Shown piece by piece: positions 35,185-43,070 of a DNA stretch of 64,000 bases. The translations under genes were made by a program, and so were the position numbers. The number at the start of each line of letters is the position of its first letter. Within the stretch, counting starts at the first letter, position 1. The DNA comes from Mesorhizobium sp. AR07 (GTDB taxonomy: Bacteria > Pseudomonadota > Alphaproteobacteria > Rhizobiales > Rhizobiaceae). The stretch lies in NCBI RefSeq assembly GCF_024746815.1, contig NZ_CP080525.1, forward strand, positions 2,604,001 to 2,668,000, read 5' to 3'. The notes beneath the pieces were generated by a model that saw only the letters and a list, made by a program, of their open reading frames with translations, ran no database searches and was not told the origin of the DNA.

Positions 35185-36114
35185 ATGACGATGCTCAGGG
35201 AATTGCCTCTATCCGCCTTGCGGGCGCTGCTCGCCGCCGCCAGGGCCGGCAGCCTGACGCGTGCGGCCGACGAGCTGGGCGTCACGCCCGGCGCCATCGG
35301 GCACCAGATCCGGCAGCTGGAGGAGCGGCTCGGCATCAAGCTGGTGCGGCGCGAAGGCAACGGCATTGTGCTGACCCGCGCCGCCGAGGCCGCCCTGCCC
35401 GACATCGACCGCGGTTTTGACGCGTTGGCCTCCGGCATGCGGCGGCTGCGCTTCGAACGACGGGCCGAGACCTTCACCATCTCGGCCGATCCTTCCTTCG
35501 CCTCGCTGTGGCTCGCACCCCGCCTCAGCAGAATGCGGACGGTGCTGGGTAAGCTCGACGTGCGCATTGTTGCGTCCGTCGCGCTCGATGCCATGCCGGA
35601 GGAAGGCGTCGACCTCGCCATCAGCTATCGCAAGGGCGGCGCCTCGGGTCTCGCATGGCTCGACCTGTTCACTGAACGGGTGATCCCGGCTTGCGCGCCT
35701 GCGTTGGTTCGCGGCCATATCAGGCCGGATGCGGCCGAGGTGCTCGAGAGCATGCCGCTGCTGCACATCGATCCGACGATGGGCGACGACGTCTATCCCG
35801 CATGGCGCGACTGGTTCACTGCTGCCGGCAGGCAACGGAAAGGCATCGACCAGGGCCCGCGTTTCGGACTGACCATCGTCGCGGCACAGGCGGCGATTGC
35901 CGGCATAGGCGCATTGCTGGCCAGCGAACTGGTGCTGCGGCGCCACCTCGACCCCGGCCATCTCGTCGAGATCGCAAGGGATGTGCCGGCATTGACGATA
36001 AGGCGCCGGCTCGTCTGGCCAGAGCACGGTGTGAAGGCGCGCCGCGCCGCCGCTGTCGCCGCCGAACTGGCGGCAATCGCGGACATCGGCATCGATGGCG
36101 CCCTGCCGCAGTGA
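35185..36114 (+). CDS. LysR-family regulator (GcvA-like)
   Basis: A 309-residue LysR-type regulator. The N-terminal winged helix has LRALLAAARAGSLTRAADEL, GVTPGAIGHQIRQLEERLG and RREGNGIVLTRAAE. The C-terminal effector domain has the periplasmic-binding-protein fold (FTISADPSFASLWLAPRL, DLAISYRKGG, DPTMGDDVYPAWRDWF), typical of the GcvA/AmpR subgroup. Starts at 35185 or 35191 are possible. By position it should control the divergent dioxygenase, with the dyad at 35167 as a candidate site. The effector is unknown. Confidence 0.92.
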   Translation: MTMLRELPLSALRALLAAARAGSLTRAADELGVTPGAIGHQIRQLEERLGIKLVRREGNGIVLTRAAEAALPDIDRGFDALASGMRRLRFERRAETFTISADPSFASLWLAPRLSRMRTVLGKLDVRIVASVALDAMPEEGVDLAISYRKGGASGLAWLDLFTERVIPACAPALVRGHIRPDAAEVLESMPLLHIDPTMGDDVYPAWRDWFTAAGRQRKGIDQGPRFGLTIVAAQAAIAGIGALLASELVLRRHLDPGHLVEIARDVPALTIRRRLVWPEHGVKARRAAAVAAELAAIADIGIDGALPQ

Positions 36115-36119
36115 ACAGG

Positions 36120-37052
36120 CTAACGCCGAAATCCATTCATTCGGCCTAGCAGCCACTGCAGCGGATTGGCGACGAACGCCCGCGTGACAAACGTATCATG
36201 GGCGGCATCCGAGGCAAGGAAGGCGACAGTGCCGGCTTCGAGGCGGCGGGGCGGATCCGAACTGGCGTCGATGCCCTGGCCTGCCAGCAATTGCCGGATT
36301 TGTGCATTGCCGAAGGCCGAGGATTGGCCATAGGCGCTGACGAAAAAGCTCTTCCTGTGGCGCGCGATCCAGCTGGTGAAAATATCGGCCTCGTCGAACA
36401 CGGCGTCGAGCAGGATGACGCCGAGCAGGCGGCCGCCAACATCGCCGTTCTTCAACACGAAGGCGGCGGGATTGTAGCCGCCGCTATAGGCGACCAGCAC
36501 CACCGGCATGGCGTCGAATTTTGCCGCTTTGGCGCCGATCAGTTTGCCCAGCCCTTGTGACGCCTCGGCCATGAACTTCGCAAAGACGCCCGGCGTCCAG
36601 AAATTGCCGGCGCTGGAATCCTGCGCGTTGCTGGCGAATTGCGGCGCCACCAGTGCGGCGTTGAGGCCGGACGCTTCCAGCTGCGCGACAACCCGCTGGC
36701 GGCCGACCACATCGCGCTGCAAGGTGGCGCCATTGCCGTGGAAGAACACCACGATGACCGCCGGCTTGGCGGGATCGAATCCTCGGGGCGCCGCCAGCAG
36801 CGTGCTGCGGTCAAAATAGGTCTCGTCTTCCCAGTAAATGCCGCCGCGCGGCGAGGTGTGACCATGACGGCCGTTGGCGGTCACGTCGAGAAACGGTCCG
36901 GAGCCATCCGGCAGCTTTCCCCGGTAGGGAAAGGGCGATGTCTTGAACGGCACGATCGTCGATACGGCCTTGCGCAAGCGCGCCCCCTGGCTCGCGACTG
37001 GGAACGCCGCCGCGGCCAGCAGTCCGGCGACGATGGCACGCCGGTCCGGCAT
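36120..37052 (-). CDS. Exported alpha/beta-hydrolase-like protein, coupled to the membrane methyltransferase-like gene
   Basis: A 310-residue protein. Its N-terminus MPDRRAIVAGLLAAAAFPVA has a twin-arginine-like signal. The mature part resembles an alpha/beta hydrolase: VIVVFFHGNGATLQRDVVGR (oxyanion region), PVVLVAYSGGYNPAAFVL (nucleophile elbow AYSGG), VILLDAVFDEADIF and a late His (ASDAAHDTFVTRAF). The ATG shares one base with the stop of the upstream gene (TGATG), so the two are translationally coupled. It is the third gene of the presumed unit starting at the Tat-exported methyltransferase. The substrate is unknown. Confidence 0.75.
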   Translation of the reverse strand: MPDRRAIVAGLLAAAAFPVASQGARLRKAVSTIVPFKTSPFPYRGKLPDGSGPFLDVTANGRHGHTSPRGGIYWEDETYFDRSTLLAAPRGFDPAKPAVIVVFFHGNGATLQRDVVGRQRVVAQLEASGLNAALVAPQFASNAQDSSAGNFWTPGVFAKFMAEASQGLGKLIGAKAAKFDAMPVVLVAYSGGYNPAAFVLKNGDVGGRLLGVILLDAVFDEADIFTSWIARHRKSFFVSAYGQSSAFGNAQIRQLLAGQGIDASSDPPRRLEAGTVAFLASDAAHDTFVTRAFVANPLQWLLGRMNGFRR

Positions 37053-39754
37053 CAGGCGGCCACCAGATGTACGGCCGGCGCCTTCGACGGCAACAGCACC
37101 GCGAAAAAAGCCGGGATGGCGATAAGATAGCCAATCGCCGCCCATTGCAGCACGGCGCTGAGGCCGAAGCTGGTGGCGACGATCGGCACCGCGGCCGAGC
37201 CGATGACGGAGAAGCAGCCATTGATGCCCCAGGCCCAGACGAACAGATGCGCCTTGCCGAGCCGCGCCAGCCAGGTCATGGCGGTCGCCATCGGCATGCC
37301 CATCAGGAAGGCCGGCGGCGACACCAGGAGAAAGCAGAGCAGCAGCCGGACGGCGTAGGGGTAGGCGCCGATCCAGTCGAGCACCGGCGACAGAGCGAAG
37401 CCGTAGGCCAGCAGCAGCACGCAGATCGCCAGCAGCACGACCGGCAACAGCGTCCTGGCGCGGTCGAAGATGCGCTCGGCAAACAGGCTGCCGAGACCGG
37501 AAAACACCAGCATCGACGAGATCAGCACCGAGGCCGACACGGTCGGATTGGCGAGCGCCACGGTGAAGCGGCTGATCAGCCCGACCTCGACCATGATGTA
37601 GCCGAGGCCGAGGCAGGCGAAATAGAGGATGGTGCCAAGCTTGCCGCGCGAGCGCGAAAACACGATGCGCCAGCCGAAGATGACCGGGAGCAGCACCAGC
37701 GACGCCGCCGTGACGCAGGCGATGCCGAGCGTCGCCCAGATCAGCAGATAGCCCCAGTCGTCCTGGAACAGGTCGAGCCGGTCCAGCGTCAGCGGCAGGT
37801 CGGCGACCTTCACATAGGCGGCGAAGTAGGGCTGGTCGTTGCTCAGCGGATGCGCGTCGAAGACATAGTCGCTGGCAAGCTTTGCCCAGCCGCCGGTCAA
37901 AAGCGCATGCCAGGTCATGCGCTGCAACGCCGTCGCCGGCAGCACATCGGGGCCGGCATTGCCGCCGGCGTCGGCGCAGGCATCGAGCGTCGGATCGGCT
38001 GGCGCCGTCGGATCGCAGGCCCCGTTCGGCACGGTCGGATCGGCCGGCGCCGTCGCATCGGCGGCGGGCTGCGTCAGCGTCGCGTCCTCGCCGCTGCCGA
38101 AGATCGAAGCGCGATAATCGTCGAGGATTTTTTGCGCCGTCGTGCCGTCATAGGCCATGCCGGGGTAATAGATCTCCTCCCACGACATCGACTTGGTGTA
38201 GTCGCGCAGCGTCTTGATTTCCGCCTCGCTGAAGCCGCCGCGCTTGAACAGCACCGTTGTCGTCGAGAGATAGCTCGAGACGGCGAAGATGTCGTTCGCC
38301 GCACCCGCCGGATCGTACGCCTTGGCCGCCTCGGCGATGGTCGAATAGAGCTTCAGCACCGATTTCGGCGGCTCTTCCTTGTTCCACAAGGTCACAGACA
38401 GCACGCCGCCATCGGCCAGCGCGTGCATGTAGCTCAGCATCGCCTCGCGCGTGTAGGCATATTTCTCCGAGATGGCGAAGCCACCCGGATTGGACAGGCC
38501 GACGCTGTCGGCGAGGCTGAGGTCGATGACGTCGTAGCGCTCGTCGGTGTTGGCGAGGAACAGGCGCCCGTCATAGTCGATCACCTTGAGGCGCGGTTCG
38601 GCGAGGATATCGCCGGTGACATCCCTGAGCACCGGGTCTCGGAACGCCCGCAACGTCATCGGGTTGCTCTCGGCCACGGTGACCGATGTCGAACCGGCAT
38701 TGAGCGCCGCCTGCGTGGAGATGCCGCCACCGAACTGCACCACGAAGGTCTTGGGCCTCTCCTTGATGACATAAGGATAATGCATCGGCAGATAGCGGAA
38801 ATAGACCTGCTCGGCCGGCGCCAGGTTGCGCATGATGCCTTCCGGCCCGTCGCCGTCGCGATACATGCCGACATAGGTGTTGGCCGGAACCTCGGGCATG
38901 CCGAAGGCGGCGTTGTCGCTCAGGCCCGGCGCGAAATGCATGTAGGAACTGGCATAGACCTGCAGGTCGCCGAACGGCGAGACGCTGCGGTAGATGCGCT
39001 TGCCGTCCGGGAAGTTGCGGGCATAGGCGACGCCCTTGTACTGCGACACCGCGATATCGGGTATGCCGAGCAGGCCGGGCAGCATCAGGTAACCTGATAT
39101 CGACAGCGCCGCCACGATCACGCCGGCGACGACGCTCTTCCAGGCCCCGAAGGCGAAAAACCACAGCAGCGAGCCGGCGGCCCAGAGCAGCAGCGGCACG
39201 ACGATGATGGTTTCCGGCGCGAACAGATACATCGACACCAGCACGACGAGGCCGGCGAGCCCCGAGCCGGTCAGGTCGGCGAAATAGACGCGGCCGAAGG
39301 CGGTGCGGCTTTTCAGGAAGACGATGCCGAGGAAGAATGCGCCGGCAAGGAACGGCAGGAGATAGAGCAGGAAATTGGCCAGCAGCCGCCATTTCTGCGC
39401 GGGGTCGGAGACCAGGAAGATGGCGTTGAACGGCACCGTCTGCGCAGCGAGATTGGAGGCGACGGCAAGCGGGCCGATCAGCAGCAGGGCAGCCGTGGCG
39501 GCCCCTTGCCAATGCCGGTCGAACCAGTCCTTGCCGGCGAAGATGACGACGCTGGACAGCGAGAAGCCGAGCATGGCGAGGCTGACCACCAGCGAGCCGA
39601 AATGCGACCAGCTGCCGACGGCGAACACCCGCATGACGGATATCTGCAGCGCGATGATGGCACCGGCAATCAGTCCGACCGCGAGATAGTGCGCGAGCCG
39701 CGGCGCCTCCAGGGAGGCGATGCTCGAGCGAGAATTCGATACGACGGCTGCCAT
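37052..39754 (-). CDS. Polytopic membrane protein with spermidine-synthase-like methyltransferase domain
   Basis: A 900-residue protein. About seven N-terminal membrane helices (to about residue 235) are followed by a large soluble region. That region holds a spermidine-synthase/SAM-methyltransferase-like Rossmann core: FVVQFGGGISTQAALNAGST, TVAESNPMTLRAFRD, RYDVIDLSLADSVGL, ADGGVLSVTLWN. A Pro/Asp/Ala-rich stretch (PTAPADPTLDACADAGG) then leads to a second block of seven or so helices. The GGG loop resembles a SAM site, but the usual catalytic Asp pair is not evident. ATG at 39754 follows AAGGGGCCTGC. The function is unknown; its neighbours suggest envelope methylation chemistry. Confidence 0.75.
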   Translation of the reverse strand: MAAVVSNSRSSIASLEAPRLAHYLAVGLIAGAIIALQISVMRVFAVGSWSHFGSLVVSLAMLGFSLSSVVIFAGKDWFDRHWQGAATAALLLIGPLAVASNLAAQTVPFNAIFLVSDPAQKWRLLANFLLYLLPFLAGAFFLGIVFLKSRTAFGRVYFADLTGSGLAGLVVLVSMYLFAPETIIVVPLLLWAAGSLLWFFAFGAWKSVVAGVIVAALSISGYLMLPGLLGIPDIAVSQYKGVAYARNFPDGKRIYRSVSPFGDLQVYASSYMHFAPGLSDNAAFGMPEVPANTYVGMYRDGDGPEGIMRNLAPAEQVYFRYLPMHYPYVIKERPKTFVVQFGGGISTQAALNAGSTSVTVAESNPMTLRAFRDPVLRDVTGDILAEPRLKVIDYDGRLFLANTDERYDVIDLSLADSVGLSNPGGFAISEKYAYTREAMLSYMHALADGGVLSVTLWNKEEPPKSVLKLYSTIAEAAKAYDPAGAANDIFAVSSYLSTTTVLFKRGGFSEAEIKTLRDYTKSMSWEEIYYPGMAYDGTTAQKILDDYRASIFGSGEDATLTQPAADATAPADPTVPNGACDPTAPADPTLDACADAGGNAGPDVLPATALQRMTWHALLTGGWAKLASDYVFDAHPLSNDQPYFAAYVKVADLPLTLDRLDLFQDDWGYLLIWATLGIACVTAASLVLLPVIFGWRIVFSRSRGKLGTILYFACLGLGYIMVEVGLISRFTVALANPTVSASVLISSMLVFSGLGSLFAERIFDRARTLLPVVLLAICVLLLAYGFALSPVLDWIGAYPYAVRLLLCFLLVSPPAFLMGMPMATAMTWLARLGKAHLFVWAWGINGCFSVIGSAAVPIVATSFGLSAVLQWAAIGYLIAIPAFFAVLLPSKAPAVHLVAA

Positions 39755-39784
39755 GCAGGCCCCTTGATGCGGCGGTTCAGCTAA

Positions 39785-39829
39785 GCAGGTTCCGCAAAAG
39801 TGTCCCACGGTTTTGCGGCAAGAACCTGC
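39785..39829. repeat. Palindromic GGTTTT-family repeat, copy 6 (short form)
   Basis: GCAGGTTCCGCAAAAGTG ... CACGGTTTTGCGGCAAGAACCTGC, a near-perfect palindrome between the Tat-exported methyltransferase gene and the membrane protein gene. Confidence 0.8.
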
Positions 39830-39899
39830 GGCAAGCAAGAAACCAAACCAGACAACGCGGTGGCCAGGCGAGCGAAGTCTGCTTAGGCCGACGCGGCAA

Positions 39900-40769
39900 T
39901 CAGCCGTTATGCGTGCCGACGATCTGGTCGCCTTCCAGCTTGGTAAAGGGCACGAAAGGCACCACCTTGCCATTGTAGATGTCCGAGCGGACGATGTTGA
40001 AGGTGCCGTCGGCGAGCTGCTCCTTGATCACCTTAAGCACATGCTGCGCGCCCGGCGGGCCGACGGGAATGACCATGACGCCATTGGGCTTGAGCTGCTG
40101 CAACAGCGACGGCGGAATATGATCGATGCCGCAGGTGACGATGATCTTGTCGAACGGACCGACGCTTTCCCAGCCATAATAGCCGTCGGCATTGCGGCTG
40201 GTGACCGAGCCGAACTCGCTGTAGCCGCGCTCGACCAACGCGTCATAGGTGCGGCGGGTGCGCTGCGCCAGCGGATTGATGATCTCGATCGTGTGCACCT
40301 TGTCTGTCAGATTGGCCAGATAGGCCGCCTGGTAGCCGGAGCCGGTGCCGACCTCGAGCACGGATTCGCCGAGCTTGACGTCGATGGCCGTCGTCATGCG
40401 TCCGACCAGATGTGGGCCGGAAATGGTCACGCCGTAGCCGATGTCGAGGAAGGCGTGATCATAGGTGCGCGCCAGATTCTGCGGCAGGACGAACTCTTCG
40501 CGCGGCGTCAACAGGAAGGCGCGCTTGTTGCGATCGTCCAGCACGTCCTTGTTATAGACCATGATCTGGAAGCGATCGAACCGCTCGGCCAGCAACTTCG
40601 GATCCTCGCCGCGATTGGCCACCATCCAGTCGATGAACGACTTTTTGTCCTTGAACGGCACTTCGGCGTTCCGGTCATACGCCACCGGAACGTTCGCCTT
40701 GACGGCGGCCGGAAGAATGGAAAACGCCGCAGCCCCCGCCGACAGCGCCAAGAAGTCCCGACGCTTCAT
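39900..40769 (-). CDS. pcm: Tat-exported protein-L-isoaspartate O-methyltransferase-like protein
   Basis: A 289-residue protein. The N-terminus MKRRDFLALSAGAAAFSILP is a classical twin-arginine signal, with AVKA before the likely cleavage site. The rest is a PCMT-family methyltransferase: TISGPHLVGRMTTAIDVKLG, motif I LEVGTGSGYQAAYLANL, VHTIEIINPLAQRTR, GPFDKIIVTCGIDHIP. Ordinary Pcm repairs isoaspartyl residues in the cytoplasm with SAM. Export of such an enzyme is unusual because SAM is not expected in the periplasm. It is followed by the membrane Rossmann protein and the coupled hydrolase on the same strand. Confidence 0.82.
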   Translation of the reverse strand: MKRRDFLALSAGAAAFSILPAAVKANVPVAYDRNAEVPFKDKKSFIDWMVANRGEDPKLLAERFDRFQIMVYNKDVLDDRNKRAFLLTPREEFVLPQNLARTYDHAFLDIGYGVTISGPHLVGRMTTAIDVKLGESVLEVGTGSGYQAAYLANLTDKVHTIEIINPLAQRTRRTYDALVERGYSEFGSVTSRNADGYYGWESVGPFDKIIVTCGIDHIPPSLLQQLKPNGVMVIPVGPPGAQHVLKVIKEQLADGTFNIVRSDIYNGKVVPFVPFTKLEGDQIVGTHNG

Positions 40770-41283
40770 GGAAAAAGCCTCCAAAAGTGGCCTTTGCCAC
40801 CCCCAAACCAAGCACTTCAATCCGATTGCACCGCCTCCCAAAACGAGTCAATGGCCCTCGACAGGTGACCGTCCGGGCGGGGAAATTGTGGCAGGAGGGC
40901 AACAGTTTTGCCGATGTGACGGCTTATTCGGCAATACGCAATGGCGTGCGCCATTGTCACACGACTCGCTGAACAGCCCTTTGGGTACATTAGCAAGGGC
41001 TGTTTTGCTTGACTTGGGCGGCAAAAACAGGCAGCAAAACAGCATTGGAAGGGCTGCAATACCGCGTTCGGGTCGTGGACAAGCCTTCTCTGGCACAAAG
41101 TCCACGTCTCTCGGTTGGTTTTGAGAGGGATTGGTTAACCAACTTTGTCCATATTTTGAAGCAATCGGCAACTAACGACAGGCGCGGCAAACGCGTCGGG
41201 GACCACCTGGGATCACTCACAGAATGGTCGTCGCGGCTATCACAGCCGCGGACGTAGGAGCCGATTGGAGCAAGATTGGTTGC
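40770..41283. other. Gene-free divergent region with strong palindromes
   Basis: 514 bases upstream of both the pcm-like gene and the DUF2778 gene. It contains a perfect 18-base palindrome CAATGGCGTGCGCCATTG (40939-40956), a hairpin with 10-base arms AACAGCCCTT/AAGGGCTGTT (40972-41004) followed by TTGCTT, and TTGGTTAACCAA (41131-41142). No gene recognised; these look regulatory. Confidence 0.5.
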
Positions 41284-42942
41284 ATGGCGTTCTTGAGTAA
41301 AAAAAATTTAGGGGACAAGCGTTGGGACGGTGAGACCGCCTGCGACGCGCCACGTTCCTCTTCCTTCAACCCTGAACGGATCATCCGCTGGGTCGCGGTG
41401 CCCGGCGTCGGCGCTGCCATTGGCCTATGGCTGGTCGGCACCATCGCTGGCCTGAGTTCAGTCGGCGCCTCGCTGTCGTCGACATCAGGCGGCCTGCCGC
41501 AGACGCTTTCGATACCGGGATCGCTCGCCCTGGCCGATCCGCTGAAGCAGCATTTCCTGAGATCTTCGGCGCCGTTCGTGCTGGCCAATGCCAATGGCGG
41601 CGCGCAGGCGCTGCATGACCATGCAGTGCAGTGCGGCGCCAGCTGCTTCAAGCTGGCTGGAGTGAGCCCCCAGTCGGAGAAATCCGCGCGGCTTGTGGCC
41701 CAGGCAAAGCCAGCCCCGGTGGTCACAAAATCGAAATCGCAGGAGCGTTTCGAACGCATGGAAGCATCGCTGTCGCCGACAAGGCTTGCCGCCGCTTTCG
41801 CGGGTGCCGGAAAGCCTGATGTCGCGGCCGATGCATCCGCGCACCCTGTCATTTCCGCTGTCGCGCCGCAAATTGCCGAAGCGTCCCTGGTGCCATCCGC
41901 CAAGGTCATGGCCAGCCTGTCGGATGACATGCCGGCCCCGGCGGCGGAACGCTTCGCCCGGATGGATACCGGCTCGGTGGTCGTGCAGACCGCGCCGCAG
42001 CCGATGGGCTTTGCCCAGTCGGAGACGGATACGCCGGACAACGCACAGTTGGCGCTTGCCCTTGTGCGGTCGCTGCCGGTTGAGGACGAGGCGTTCGCCT
42101 CACCGCTGCCGATGACCGAATCTTCTGCCGATGTCGCGGTTTCGCCTGTCGAAACCCAGCATGAGCAGCCCGGCGATGCCGCCTCGCTGCCGGACGCGCT
42201 CACCAACGACGTGCCGCTGCCGACCCAGCGCCCGCAGTTCGACGCGCCGCAGCCACCCAAGGTCGTGGACCAGGACAAGCCGGTTCAGCAGCCAAGGGGC
42301 GCGCAGGCTAAGCCGGCGCAGCAGACCAAGCCGATCCAGCAGGCCAAGCCGGTCCAGCAGACCAAGCCGGTCCAGCAAGCCAGGCAACCGGCCCGGCAAG
42401 GGCGCCCGGGCGATGGCGGCGACGTGCTGGCCTATGCCAAGCCGGACACGCCTTCGGGCGGCCTCGGCCAGGCGTTCAGGAACCTGTTCACCGGGCCAGG
42501 AGACGCCAGGACCGGAGCCGGCAATGGCGTCGCTGTGTACGATATCAGCGCCAAGACAGTCTATCTGCCGGACGGCCAGCGTCTCGAAGCGCATTCCGGT
42601 CTCGGCGCCATGGTCGATCAGCCACGCTATGTCGACCAGAAGGATCGCGGCCCGACACCGCCCAACACCTACAATCTGTCGCTGCGCGAATCGCGTTTCC
42701 ACGGTGTCGAGGCGTTGCGCCTGACGCCGGTCAACGGCGGCAACAAATACAACCGCAACGGCCTGCTCGCCCACACCTACATGCTGCGCGGCGGCCGCGC
42801 CGAGTCGAATGGCTGCGTCGTCTTCCGCGACTATGCCCGCTTCCTCGCCGCCTTCAAGAAAGGTAAGATCACGCGCCTCGTCGTGGTGCCGCGCCTGAAC
42901 GGATCGGCGACCCGCGTGGCGGACAACGCACGCGGCGCCTGA
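41284..42942 (+). CDS. Membrane-anchored DUF2778 (Tlde1-like) protein
   Basis: A 552-residue protein (572 if the ATG at 41224 is used). One membrane segment lies near the start (IIRWVAVPGVGAAIGLWLVG). A long disordered Ala/Pro/Gln-rich region follows, with the repeat QQTKPIQQAKPVQQTKPVQQ. The C-terminal 150 residues are a DUF2778 domain: VYLPDGQRLEAHSGLGAMVD, GPTPPNTYNLSLRESRFHG and the His...SNGCV signature in LAHTYMLRGGRAESNGCVVF. This domain is related to L,D-transpeptidase-like enzymes, including the Tlde1 type VI effectors that act on peptidoglycan. A periplasmic cell-wall role is inferred. Confidence 0.8.
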   Translation: MAFLSKKNLGDKRWDGETACDAPRSSSFNPERIIRWVAVPGVGAAIGLWLVGTIAGLSSVGASLSSTSGGLPQTLSIPGSLALADPLKQHFLRSSAPFVLANANGGAQALHDHAVQCGASCFKLAGVSPQSEKSARLVAQAKPAPVVTKSKSQERFERMEASLSPTRLAAAFAGAGKPDVAADASAHPVISAVAPQIAEASLVPSAKVMASLSDDMPAPAAERFARMDTGSVVVQTAPQPMGFAQSETDTPDNAQLALALVRSLPVEDEAFASPLPMTESSADVAVSPVETQHEQPGDAASLPDALTNDVPLPTQRPQFDAPQPPKVVDQDKPVQQPRGAQAKPAQQTKPIQQAKPVQQTKPVQQARQPARQGRPGDGGDVLAYAKPDTPSGGLGQAFRNLFTGPGDARTGAGNGVAVYDISAKTVYLPDGQRLEAHSGLGAMVDQPRYVDQKDRGPTPPNTYNLSLRESRFHGVEALRLTPVNGGNKYNRNGLLAHTYMLRGGRAESNGCVVFRDYARFLAAFKKGKITRLVVVPRLNGSATRVADNARGA

Positions 42943-42976
42943 TCACGAGAGGGATATAGCATTGCCTTCCCGCCTC

Positions 42977-43000
42977 CTCCTGACAGCCTTCTGTCAGGAG
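42977..43000. terminator. Perfect hairpin between the DUF2778 gene and uvrB
   Basis: CTCCTGACAG (42977-42986), loop CCTT, CTGTCAGGAG (42991-43000). It lacks a T-tract, so it may be a weak terminator or an mRNA-stability hairpin rather than a classical terminator. No GTTC-N7-GTTC LexA site was seen upstream of uvrB. Confidence 0.4.
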
Positions 43001-43070
43001 CCGCACCCGGCAACACGCCTCCCTTCATCCCGCTCTTTCCATTTTGCCCAGGAAATCCCATATTCGGGGC

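Noticed and set aside
37067..39097. A 676-codon plus-strand frame opposite the polytopic membrane protein gene
   Set aside because: It mirrors the real gene, which has clear helices and a Rossmann motif; the plus frame is low-complexity and lacks a ribosome site.
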